DNA from: a virus
Direction: 5' to 3' (one strand)
Length of the DNA: 24,721 nucleotides
IMG/VR virus record: IMGVR_UViG_3300042291_001403
Coordinates: 1 to 24,721 of that record
A program made the position numbers and the translations under genes. The number at the start of each line of letters is the position of its first letter. The first letter of the stretch is position 1. The notes under the pieces were generated by a model, which was not told the origin of the DNA, did no database searches, and worked only from the letters and a program-made list of their open reading frames with translations. Below, piece by piece: positions 14,038 to 19,597 of this stretch.

Positions 14038-14238
14038 TTATAAATCAAAATCTGTAAAATCGTTTATTATACCTTCATATTTTCTATCTTGCTTGTATAT
14101 CTGTAAAATACGAGCATGTTCATAATCATCTGTAGGGAAAATTCTTGGTTGTTCTCCTTTTAAAAAAATTGCTGTATAAGATGTTTTCTTATCAATCATT
14201 CTGCGTATAATCAAATTATTTGATGTCATGTCGCTCAT
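14038..14238 (-). CDS. 66-residue protein of unknown function
   Basis: MSDMTSNNLIIRRMIDKK start, with TSYTAIFLKGE and DDYEHARILQIYKQ in a compact alpha/beta-like pattern. Met4 is an alternative start. The stop lies 3 nt from tRNA-Ile(GAU). TATACTTATAA (minus strand, 14253-14243) precedes the ATG. No family recognised. Confidence 0.55.
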   Translation of the reverse strand: MSDMTSNNLIIRRMIDKKTSYTAIFLKGEQPRIFPTDDYEHARILQIYKQDRKYEGIINDFTDFDL

Positions 14239-14332
14239 ACTTTTATAAGTATACTAATATACAAAAATGGAGAGTATCGAAGTTTTATCAAACACAATTC
14301 GAATATGTTTTTACAACCCGTCAACTATATAA

Positions 14333-14407
14333 TGGCTGGGATGCGTCGAATTGAACGACGATCATGCGGGTCAAAGCCGCAGGTAATAGCCTTTATACGA
14401 CATCCCA
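14333..14407 (-). tRNA. tRNA-Gln(UUG)
   Basis: Acceptor TGGGATG/CATCCCA with the U1-A72 pair and G73 typical of Gln; encoded CCA. Anticodon loop CTTTGAC gives UUG. T-loop TTCAATT. Confidence 0.93.
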
Positions 14408-14413
14408 ATAAAA

Positions 14414-15061
14414 TTATTTTATTATTCTACCTTTTTTCCAACCAACAGCAATCGTAGTATCTCTGTGTATCTTCTTATTGTCAACACCATTTGTTATCCA
14501 CATTGTTCCATATGATGGATTATCTTTTCCACTCACCTTACCCAATCTCGCTTTTCGCATTTTTTCTTTCGTTAAATCTGAGTGTGACTTTCCTTTGAAA
14601 GTGCCCCCATGCGTCTCTTGAAATAGCCGAATTCCCAACATCCTTTTTACCATGTATTCTTCCCTCTCGTCGGTAGATAAACTTTTAAACCAAATTTTGT
14701 ATCCCTTACTGGCTTTTTTTATATTTTCTCGTGCCGCTGCGCGGTGTTTTACTCCGTTGAAAAGGGCATTCTTGTTTATAAAGTCCCATCCACCATTACC
14801 GCCGAGCTTTATATTATATGTGTCTTGACGAGCTATGAACTCTTCGTCAACTATCTCGGCTTCTCTGCGGTTCATCGCATCCTCGTTTTCACATTCGTAA
14901 AGTATTTCTTTTTGGAAAGCATCCTTACCGTACTTCGTAACGGCCCTCTTAATAATTGCGCCGGACCCTAGATAGCTATCGTTCTTGTCATTTGTTTTAT
15001 GCTTACCAACATAAATTTTATTGTTTACTTTGTTAGTGACCTTGTATATCAAGTAGTGCAT
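14414..15061 (-). CDS. GIY-YIG homing endonuclease with NUMOD3
   Basis: A 215-residue Seg-like nuclease. The N-terminus carries the GIY-YIG core: LIYKVTNKVNNKIYVGKH (residues 4-21), then YLGSG and the catalytic-Glu region RREAEIVDEEF (65-75). A NUMOD3 DNA-binding motif follows: GKSHSDLTKEKMRKARLGK (157-175), with a basic C-terminus. The start at 15061 is the first that keeps the domain intact. It sits between tRNA-Gln (6 nt away) and tRNA-Glu(CUC), so it probably spreads by cutting near tRNA genes (inference). Confidence 0.92.
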   Translation of the reverse strand: MHYLIYKVTNKVNNKIYVGKHKTNDKNDSYLGSGAIIKRAVTKYGKDAFQKEILYECENEDAMNRREAEIVDEEFIARQDTYNIKLGGNGGWDFINKNALFNGVKHRAAARENIKKASKGYKIWFKSLSTDEREEYMVKRMLGIRLFQETHGGTFKGKSHSDLTKEKMRKARLGKVSGKDNPSYGTMWITNGVDNKKIHRDTTIAVGWKKGRIIK

Positions 15062-15119
15062 ATACATAAATATCATTCAAATCTTGAATTTGAACTAATT
15101 TGAACTATTTATTATAAAA

Positions 15120-15198
15120 TGGTGGCGATAGTCGGGAGTCGAACCGACCTCTGAATATTGAGAATATCCTGTCCTTTTCAAACATAGACGATATCGCC
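15120..15198 (-). tRNA. tRNA-Glu(CUC)
   Basis: Acceptor GGCGATA/TATCGCC, A73, encoded CCA. Anticodon loop TTCTCAA gives CUC. The T-loop is 8 nt rather than 7 if the stem is GTCGG/CCGAC, and the D-loop is long and lacks a clean GG. Confidence 0.82.
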
Positions 15199-15558
15199 AT
15201 AAAATTGTTCCCATGATAGGATAGATGGTTGGCGGTTTCCCGTGCCAAATACCAACTTTCCTGCGTGTGCAGGCATGGGTTATTTTGAAGAGTGTGCTAT
15301 TACGCCAAAAGAGCTGATACCGTTTCGCGGCCAAATATATAACAACTATACTTGCGCTTACATTTTCGGCACCGAGCTAAGGTCAATTCCTTAGTTCTTA
15401 TCGGTTCAATCGTCTGAATTGCCTCCATGCAAAACCATTATAGTTGGTAATGGAAAATGCAGAATTCAAGAATTCATCGCTGCACTTTTACTTGCTTGGA
15501 GTACGGACTCTACTCATTATAGGATTGCTGCCTCTAAGCCAACCTCCTCAACAAAAAT
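15199..15558 (-). ncRNA. Large structured RNA with 23S GTPase-centre-like elements (ncRNA B)
   Basis: About 350 nt between tRNA-Glu(UUC) and tRNA-Glu(CUC) with no gene. On the minus strand, 15543-15523 matches the 23S rRNA H43 hairpin (E. coli about 1059-1080) at 19 of 21 positions, including GTTGGCTTAGA and GCAGC. At 15305-15291, GCGTAATAGC plus CACT matches the H44 loop at 14 of 15 positions. In 23S these are 11 nt apart; here about 220 nt of hairpins separate them (GAGTA/TACTC, CCATTA/TAATGG, CTAAGG/CCTTAG within ACCGA/TCGGT). Downstream, CCCATG/CATGGG encloses a CCTGC/GCAGG hairpin and a GNRA-capped stem (CGG-GAAA-CCG). The two loops are where L11, EF-G and thiostrepton bind. Confidence 0.6.
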
Positions 15559-15633
15559 TGGTAGCCCCAGTGGGTAACGCTCCCACATCTCCTGATTGAA
15601 AGTCAGGCGAACTAACTTCTATTCTATAGGGCC
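15559..15633 (-). tRNA. tRNA-Glu(UUC)
   Basis: Acceptor GGCCCTA/TGGGGCT, A73, encoded CCA. Anticodon loop CTTTCAA gives UUC. The T-loop AGCGTTA is far from the usual TTCRANY, although its stem GTGGG/CCCAC is perfect. Confidence 0.82.
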
Positions 15634-15842
15634 AAAAAAATGAACAGCACCCGATTATTCCGCGCACGGTTGCCTGTTGAAAAACATCAATATGATTACA
15701 CCGACTCCTGTTTTACAAACAACTAGACTTCTGTTCAAATATTAGAGAGTGTTTGGTCATGTGTGCTTATTACGCTACGTGAACCCACCGCGATAATCCC
15801 AGTGGCAGTACCCTTTACTCTCTGTAAATTGTTTATATATTA
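15634..15842 (-). ncRNA. Structured RNA (ncRNA D)
   Basis: About 200 nt with no gene. Long-range helices AGAGAGT/ACTCTCT (about 15820 with 15745) and GAACAG/CTGTTC (about 15735 with 15645) define two domains. The first contains CCAC/GTGG and the block GCGTAATAAGCACAC (15775-15761), which echoes the H44-like block of ncRNA B. Function unknown. Confidence 0.4.
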
Positions 15843-16085
15843 TTATCCCAGTTCTTTTAAACATTTTAAAATATGTATAGCTTTGTCAAAATCTCCACAA
15901 TTTATTGCAGCCATCAAAGCTTTTTTAAGATCATGCACAACGTCAGCTTCAGCATTTGCAAAAAATCCAGATGCATTTGTACTGAGTGATACTGGGCTAT
16001 TTTTACTATATATTTTAGCCGCAGATTGAATGTTTACTGGTGAACTATTTGTTTCAGCCGATGATTGTATTGGTGATATGTTCAT
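15843..16085 (-). CDS. 80-residue protein of unknown function
   Basis: Opens MNISPIQSSAETNSSPVNIQ: a Ser/Asn-rich, probably unstructured N-terminal half, then a helical C-terminal half (DVVHDLKKALMAAINCGDFDKAIHILKCLKEL) that resembles a single TPR-like helical hairpin. It is isolated between two structured non-coding regions in the tRNA array. The leader is almost pure A/T with no Shine-Dalgarno. Confidence 0.55.
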   Translation of the reverse strand: MNISPIQSSAETNSSPVNIQSAAKIYSKNSPVSLSTNASGFFANAEADVVHDLKKALMAAINCGDFDKAIHILKCLKELG

Positions 16086-16511
16086 ATATAATATATATAG
16101 TATATATTATATCAAAACTTTATTATAACTCATAAAATTAATTGAATAGGTGTAGTTTTGCTTTATATAGCTACACTATAGCGAGTTTCTTAGTTACGCA
16201 TAAATTCCAACATGTTATTATTTTTCCATTTAACATATTGTTATGAACCTAGAGGCTTTTCGTTGCTTATTTTTCCGCTGATGGTTTAACCCCATGCTCG
16301 TACCGGAAAGGAAAAAACTTTCCTACACTCCGAGCTGCTATTCAAAATTAATTTGAGCGGGTAGGGTTTGATACCTATTGATGACATTGAATCTGACCCG
16401 ATCTATTAGGTAGTCATCGCTTCGTTTCAGAGGCACAGCTTTATGTACAATATACTGTGCGTAATAGAACTTCTCAAGGCTGCATGTCCTTCCACGCTGC
16501 CGCTCAAAAAT
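16086..16511 (-). ncRNA. Large structured RNA with pseudoknot (ncRNA C)
   Basis: About 400 nt without a gene. A 9-bp helix (16500-16508 with 16352-16360) closes a 5' domain that contains GCACAG/CTGTGC (16433-16438 with 16455-16460) and an H-type pseudoknot: GATGAC/GTCATC (16380-16385 with 16413-16418) interleaved with TACCTA/TAGGTA (16372-16377 with 16407-16412). The 3' part holds GCTCG/CGAGC, ATGG/CCAT, a 10-bp stem (16208-16217 with 16231-16240) and GTGTAG/CTACAC (16150-16155 with 16171-16176). It is like the large ornate phage RNAs in style, but I cannot assign a family. Confidence 0.55.
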
Positions 16512-16588
16512 TGGTGGAGACGATAGGACTCTAACCTATAGTTATAACTCGTTCGAAGCGAGGTCGGCTCTACTTTGCCAGCGTCTCC
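16512..16588 (-). tRNA. tRNA-Arg(UCG)
   Basis: Acceptor GGAGACG/CGTCTCC, A73, encoded CCA. Anticodon loop CTTCGAA gives UCG. T-loop TTAGAGT is divergent at position 56. One mismatch in the anticodon stem. Confidence 0.85.
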
Positions 16589-16594
16589 ATAAAA

Positions 16595-16670
16595 TGGTGG
16601 GAATACTAGGATTCGAACCTAGAATAACGCCTCCGCAAAGCGTCGTGATGTCCAATTTCACTATATTCCC
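16595..16670 (-). tRNA. tRNA-Arg(GCG)
   Basis: Acceptor GGGAATA/TATTCCC, A73, encoded CCA. Anticodon loop TTGCGGA gives GCG, reading CGC/CGU without inosine, unlike the common ACG type. T-loop TTCGAAT. Confidence 0.88.
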
Positions 16671-16782
16671 ATAAAATCGTAAGCGCCAGAATTTATATAG
16701 CGACCCGGAGCTTTACCGTCGCTGTCATGATTTCAGTTCTTTCGTTGGCCAATCATAATTTCATGTTTTACTACATGCAAAA
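16671..16782. other. Hairpins between tRNA-Arg and tRNA-Asp
   Basis: AGCGAC/GTCGCT (about 16708-16733) encloses CGG/CCG, and CATGT/ACATG lies near 16762-16777. No gene or tRNA. Confidence 0.4.
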
Positions 16783-16856
16783 TGGCGAGGATACGGATAA
16801 TCGAAATCCGATATCTGCTTAGACAGAGCAGCGTAATACCCTTATACTATATCCCC
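16783..16856 (-). tRNA. tRNA-Asp(GUC), copy 1
   Basis: Acceptor GGGGATA/TATCCTC, G73 (Asp identity), encoded CCA. Anticodon loop CTGTCTA gives GUC, with an unusual U at position 37. T-loop TTCGATT. Confidence 0.86.
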
Positions 16857-16871
16857 GTAAAATTTAAATGT

Positions 16872-16949
16872 GTCGCGCCGTTGTAGTCGAAACAACTTAG
16901 TCTAGAACCCAGCCACAAGGACTGCCAGTCACCTTGAATCAGACGCGAC
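16872..16949 (-). ncRNA. tRNA-like element without anticodon arm
   Basis: A 78-nt unit with an 8-bp acceptor-like stem GTCGCGTC/GGCGCGAC and a perfect T-arm (GTTGT, loop TTCGACT, ACAAC), but the middle forms GACT/AGTC and other hairpins and no 7-nt anticodon loop. It ends ACA instead of ACCA. Either a decayed tRNA or a tRNA mimic. Confidence 0.5.
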
Positions 16950-16983
16950 GAATGAATATGCGTCCATATTCAAATCGTAAAAG

Positions 16984-17058
16984 TGGCGGGATGGACGAGA
17001 TTCGAACTCGCAATCTACAGCGTGACAAGCTGGTGCTTCACCATTAAGCTACCACCCC
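16984..17058 (-). tRNA. tRNA-Asp(GUC), copy 2
   Basis: Acceptor GGGGTGG/CCATCCC, G73, encoded CCA. D-arm GCTT/AAGC. Anticodon loop TTGTCAC gives GUC, close to the bacterial Asp sequence. Confidence 0.92.
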
Positions 17059-17121
17059 AAAGTTTCACACAGCCATTATTGTCATTGATATAAATCAAGA
17101 GGACTACTGTGTATGTTAAAA

Positions 17122-17197
17122 TGGTCAGTGTGATTGGACTCGAACCAACATAATTTCCGTTCCAAGCGGAATCGCCAACCTTTGGCACCACACACTG
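17122..17197 (-). tRNA. tRNA-Pro(UGG), copy 2
   Basis: Acceptor CAGTGTG/CACACTG, A73, encoded CCA. Anticodon loop CTTGGAA gives UGG, with A37 instead of the G37 normal in Pro. Confidence 0.86.
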
Positions 17198-17204
17198 ATA
17201 AAAA

Positions 17205-17287
17205 TGGAAGCAGAGATGTGAATCGAACACATCATACCTTTCGGCTGCGTTATGAGCGCAGTTAGCGTCCCTTGGCTTGTCTCTGCT
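17205..17287 (-). tRNA. tRNA with CAU anticodon (second)
   Basis: Acceptor AGCAGAG/CTCTGCT, U73, encoded CCA. Anticodon stem CTGCG/CGCAG, loop CTCATAA gives CAU. The variable region is enlarged (about 11 nt). Not a canonical initiator, as the G-C triplet and C1-A72 mismatch are absent. Met or modified-Ile. Confidence 0.82.
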
Positions 17288-17293
17288 ATAAAA

Positions 17294-17377
17294 TGGTGGT
17301 GCCGGTGGGACTCGAACCCACGATGTTTATATTTCCGGTTAAAAGCCGGAACCAATCGCCGCTATGGGGACGACACC
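17294..17377 (-). tRNA. tRNA-Lys(UUU)
   Basis: Acceptor GGTGTCG/CGGCACC, A73, encoded CCA. Anticodon loop CTTTTAA gives UUU. Variable loop is longer than usual. T-loop TTCGAGT. Confidence 0.9.
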
Positions 17378-17389
17378 ATAAATTTTTTA

Positions 17390-17464
17390 AGCAAGATGTG
17401 AATTCACTTATCACCATTTAGCATCTTGTAATGTCCATGCTGACTTTAACAGCCTCTTCTTGCT
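17390..17464 (-). ncRNA. tRNA-sized element, alternative pairings
   Basis: 75 nt closed by AGCAAGA/TCTTGCT, with a D-arm-like GCTG/CAGC and a weak GTGA/TCAC near the T-arm position. A second copy of the 5' strand (CAAGATG, internal) can pair with the same 3' strand, so two folds compete. No anticodon arm or CCA. Probably a decayed tRNA. Confidence 0.4.
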
Positions 17465-17470
17465 CGAAAT

Positions 17471-17549
17471 TGGTGGAAGCCGTGGGAGTTGAACCCACAC
17501 GAATAGTTCGATTAAGAGTCGAATGCCCGTCCACTGTAGCTTGGCTTCC
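17471..17549 (-). tRNA. tRNA-Lys(CUU)
   Basis: Acceptor GGAAGCC/GGCTTCC, A73, encoded CCA. Anticodon loop CTCTTAA gives CUU. T-loop TTCAACT. Confidence 0.92.
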
Positions 17550-17660
17550 GTATAAATTTTTCAGTAAGATTTACCATGAATTGGATTGTATATATCTGCA
17601 TGGACTCGAACAAAACGATATGAATTAACAGTATTATTTCATGTTCAATTCACACCAAAG

Positions 17661-17735
17661 CTCCCACCCGTGGTAACGATCCACGCTTATCGTGATTAAC
17701 AGTCACGTGCTTAACACCATGCCAGCCCGATGGGA
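17661..17735 (-). tRNA. tRNA-Asn(GUU), CCA not encoded
   Basis: Acceptor TCCCATC/GGTGGGA, G73. Anticodon stem CGTGA/TCACG with loop CTGTTAA gives GUU. The T-stem CGTGG/CCACG is perfect but its loop ATCGTTA is non-canonical. The bases after G73 are CTT, not CCA. Confidence 0.83.
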
Positions 17736-17900
17736 ATAAAAATGCCTTTGGGAATTTAACCCATTCAAGATGAGGCGTCACCTTTATATTATCCTATATT
17801 TTTCGCTTCACGTGATATAGTAATTAACTCACGATATCTTCTACTCATACAGTAACAACTTTTTTGGAATTACTATCTCCGCAGTTGTTGTATAATAAAA
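17736..17900. other. tRNA fragment and hairpins
   Basis: At about 17745-17778 the minus strand has an ATGGG/CCCAA arm with loop TTAAATT inside GCCT/AGGC, like the 3' part of a tRNA without its other arms. Then CGTGA/TCACG (about 17811-17835) and an imperfect long stem ACAACT/AGTTGT (about 17850-17893). No gene. Confidence 0.35.
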
Positions 17901-17974
17901 TGGATGAGATAATTGGAATCGAACCAATGCTATGAGTTTCAGAGACTCTTTTGCTGCCACTACAATATATCTCA
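17901..17974 (-). tRNA. tRNA-Gln(CUG)
   Basis: Acceptor TGAGATA/TATCTCA with U1-A72 typical of Gln, U73, encoded CCA. Anticodon loop CTCTGAA gives CUG. T-loop TTCGATT. Confidence 0.88.
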
Positions 17975-17980
17975 ATAAAA

Positions 17981-18056
17981 TGGTGGGAGCTGTTGGAATT
18001 GAACCAACTTCTTCGCATCTTCAGTGCGACGTGAGGACCGCCTTCACCAAACTCCC
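17981..18056 (-). tRNA. tRNA-Phe(GAA)
   Basis: Acceptor GGGAGTT/AGCTCCC, A73, encoded CCA. Anticodon loop CTGAAGA gives GAA. D-arm GTGA/TCAC, T-loop TTCAATT. Confidence 0.93.
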
Positions 18057-18106
18057 ATAAAAATATTTGATAATGTATATGGTTGGCTTACTCACTCTGC
18101 TCAATG

Positions 18107-18183
18107 CAAAGTGGTCGGACTTTGAACCCGTTACACGTCTTCCATGTGCCGTAAGATTTTAGAGACGAAAACACATACACTAT
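18107..18183 (-). pseudogene. Degenerate tRNA-like sequence
   Basis: A T-arm-like CGGG-TTCAAAG-TCCG lies next to a poorly paired acceptor (ATAGTGT with CCACTTT, two mismatches). An arm CAC/GTG around ATGGAAG is shifted from the normal anticodon position; read that way GGA would mean Ser. No D-arm or CCA at this end. Likely a decayed tRNA, possibly former Ser(GGA). Confidence 0.35.
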
Positions 18184-18189
18184 CAAAAA

Positions 18190-18267
18190 TGGTGGGCATA
18201 GTGGGACTCGAACCCACAAAATTTTCATTTTGAATGAAACACGGTTATCCAGTTACGTCACACGCCC
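18190..18267 (-). tRNA. tRNA with CAA anticodon (Leu) on a class I body
   Basis: Acceptor GGGCGTG/TATGCCC, A73, encoded CCA. Anticodon stem TTTCA/TGAAA, loop TTCAAAA gives CAA. The variable loop is short (5 nt), unlike ordinary Leu tRNAs. Its D-arm (ACG/CGT, CTGGATA) matches the neighbouring UAG tRNA, so they share an origin. Confidence 0.85.
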
Positions 18268-18275
18268 ATAAAATT

Positions 18276-18362
18276 TTTTGTCGTCTCACATGGAGATAAG
18301 TTTTTCCTGTTTGAGATTAAAACTACTTGCGGTCTATCAGTCCGCGTTTTTCGTTGACAAAA
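18276..18362 (-). ncRNA. tRNA-sized structured element
   Basis: Ends pair as TTTTGTC/GACAAAA. GCGG/CCGC around ACTGATAGA is near the D-arm position, and TCTCA/TGAGA pairs inside. No T-loop, anticodon or CCA. Confidence 0.35.
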
Positions 18363-18440
18363 TGGTAGCCATGGAGGGACTCGAACCCCCAACATTTACG
18401 TTCTAAGCGTAACACGACTATCCAGTTGCGTCACATGGCC
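18363..18440 (-). tRNA. tRNA with UAG anticodon (Leu) on a class I body
   Basis: Acceptor GGCCATG/CATGGCT, A73, encoded CCA. Anticodon stem TTACG/CGTAA, loop CTTAGAA gives UAG. Short class I variable loop; D-arm nearly identical to the CAA tRNA at 18190. The class II Leu(UAG) at 5790 has the same anticodon. Confidence 0.86.
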
Positions 18441-18450
18441 ATAAAATTAT

Positions 18451-18554
18451 TTGTTATGGATGGACTCGAACCATCGGCATCTGCTTATAGGGAACTTTTT
18501 CGGTGTCTTTTACCATCATATCCCGTCAGTGATCTACCTCTGAACTACACAACA
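18451..18554 (-). tRNA. tRNA with enlarged anticodon arm, identity unknown
   Basis: Acceptor TGTTGTG/CATAACA, a TAGTTC-type D-arm and a perfect T-arm (GATGG, TTCGAGT, CCATC) are present. Between them the anticodon region (18481-18529) is 49 nt instead of 17. Its base is CTG/CAG, with GGGA/TCCC and GGT/ACC inside. CCA is not encoded. No usable anticodon can be assigned; an insertion or decay is likely. Confidence 0.6.
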
Positions 18555-18557
18555 AAA

Positions 18558-18633
18558 TGGAGCCGTGTATTGGAATCGAACCAATCTCCTCCCTTTTGCA
18601 GAGGGGTCATCACAACCAGCTATGTCACACGGC
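18558..18633 (-). tRNA. tRNA-Cys(GCA)
   Basis: Acceptor GCCGTGT/ACACGGC, U73 (Cys identity), encoded CCA. Anticodon loop CTGCAAA gives GCA. T-loop TTCGATT. Confidence 0.93.
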
Positions 18634-18643
18634 ATTTAAAAAA

Positions 18644-18719
18644 TGGTGCAGTAGGCGGGACTTGAACCCGCAGACCTCTTCGTTGGCAACGAAGCATTCT
18701 ACCATTGAACTACTACTGC
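18644..18719 (-). tRNA. tRNA-Gly(GCC)
   Basis: Acceptor GCAGTAG/CTACTGC, A73, encoded CCA. Anticodon stem CTTCG/CGAAG, loop TTGCCAA gives GCC. T-loop TTCAAGT. Confidence 0.94.
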
Positions 18720-18727
18720 ATAAATCG

Positions 18728-18802
18728 TGGAGCCAAATGCGGGAATCGAACCCGCTTATCTAGTTTACAAGACTAGCACATTACCATTTATGTTTATTCG
18801 GC
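18728..18802 (-). tRNA. tRNA-Thr(UGU)
   Basis: Acceptor GCCGAAT/ATTTGGC, U73, encoded CCA. Anticodon loop CTTGTAA gives UGU. D-arm as in tRNA-Thr(CGU) at 11127. Confidence 0.92.
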
Positions 18803-18813
18803 ATATATAAATT

Positions 18814-18901
18814 TGGCGGAAAATATAGGATTCGAACCTATGGACCCTTTCGGATCGGGACTTTAGCAAAGTCCTGCGTTAGACCACTCTGCCAATTTTC
18901 C
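18814..18901 (-). tRNA. tRNA-Ser(GCU)
   Basis: Acceptor GGAAAAT/ATTTTCC, G73, encoded CCA. Anticodon loop TTGCTAA gives GCU. Class II variable arm with GATCC/GGGTC-type pairing. Confidence 0.94.
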
Positions 18902-18913
18902 GTATTCTAAAAA

Positions 18914-19000
18914 TGGTGGGCATGGATGGACTCGAACCATCGGAGACCGTTAGGCCGACGCATTTACAGTGCGTTGCAATTGCCGCTATGCGACATACCC
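18914..19000 (-). tRNA. tRNA-Tyr(GUA)
   Basis: Acceptor GGGTATG/CATGCCC, A73, encoded CCA. Anticodon loop CTGTAAA gives GUA. Class II variable arm as expected for bacterial Tyr. Confidence 0.94.
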
Positions 19001-19007
19001 ATAAAAA

Positions 19008-19448
19008 TTATTTGTTTTTACCGCACCAAGTTGGAGTTTGACAGTGACAGTTTGGACAAATCATTCTTAAATTTTCAAGTCTATGATTATGCGGGTCTCC
19101 ATCTATGTGGTCAAGCTGCATTATTAATGCTCGATTATTCCATTCCGATATACTGCACACTTCACACTTATTCATTTTTACTTTATCTGCTATAAGTCTG
19201 TTTTTTAACTTAAATGTTTGATAGTCGGGGTGTTTTCCTTCTAGAATTTCTTGTAAAGGAATTTTTGTTCCACTGTTGGTTCCTCTATAATTTTTGTCTT
19301 TCCAAGCCAGATTGAGTTTTTTGGCTCGTCTCCATAAGGTTATGACAGTTACACCAAGAAAACTTGCGGCTTTGTGTAATGTTAGTTTGGAATTGTATGC
19401 CTTAATTACATCTGCGTCCGATACTTTGATCTTATGGTTTTGTTTCAT
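19008..19448 (-). CDS. HNH homing endonuclease, HTH domain first
   Basis: A 146-residue nuclease. Residues about 8-45 resemble a helix-turn-helix (LTLHKAASFLGVTVITLWRRAKKL). The C-terminal half has the zinc-type HNH domain: CEVC, MQLDHIDGD with DH, ENLRMICPNCHCQTPTWC. The HNH part is closely similar to that of the gene at 4656-5342, where domain order is reversed. It lies 7 nt from tRNA-Tyr and is followed upstream by tRNA-like sequence, fitting a tRNA-associated homing nuclease. TATATTTATTA (19462-19452) precedes the ATG. Confidence 0.88.
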   Translation of the reverse strand: MKQNHKIKVSDADVIKAYNSKLTLHKAASFLGVTVITLWRRAKKLNLAWKDKNYRGTNSGTKIPLQEILEGKHPDYQTFKLKNRLIADKVKMNKCEVCSISEWNNRALIMQLDHIDGDPHNHRLENLRMICPNCHCQTPTWCGKNK

Positions 19449-19519
19449 ATGTAATAAATATAGACTTGAAGTCCGAAAACATTACATATTTACAATAAAG
19501 TTTTTAGAAATGTAGGTCG

Positions 19520-19597
19520 CGGCGAATCATGTGGGATTTGAACTCACGTCTCCCTACTCAACGTAGGGCGCACTTTACCGGACTGTGCTAATGAATC
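19520..19597 (-). tRNA. Degenerate tRNA, UUG anticodon (Gln-like)
   Basis: Acceptor GATTCAT/ATGATTC has a U3-U70 mismatch, G73, and ends CCG rather than CCA. D-arm GCAC/GTGC and anticodon stem CCCTA/TAGGG are sound, but the loop CGTTGAG has G instead of the universal U33. The T-stem has one mismatch. Possibly inactive or recently decayed. Confidence 0.6.

Noticed and set aside
15358-15371. TGCCGAAAATGTAA in ncRNA B as a 23S segment downstream of the GTPase centre
   Set aside because: It matches 23S near position 1125, but its position between the H43- and H44-like blocks breaks rRNA order, so I do not count it as evidence.
16250-16320. Similarity of part of ncRNA C to rRNA (GGTACGAGC, then TGGGGTTAAA)
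   Set aside because: Short, gapped and equally similar to unrelated parts of 16S and 23S, so chance cannot be excluded.
18426-18763. Plus-strand frames across the Leu, Cys and Gly tRNAs
   Set aside because: They consist of antisense tRNA sequence.
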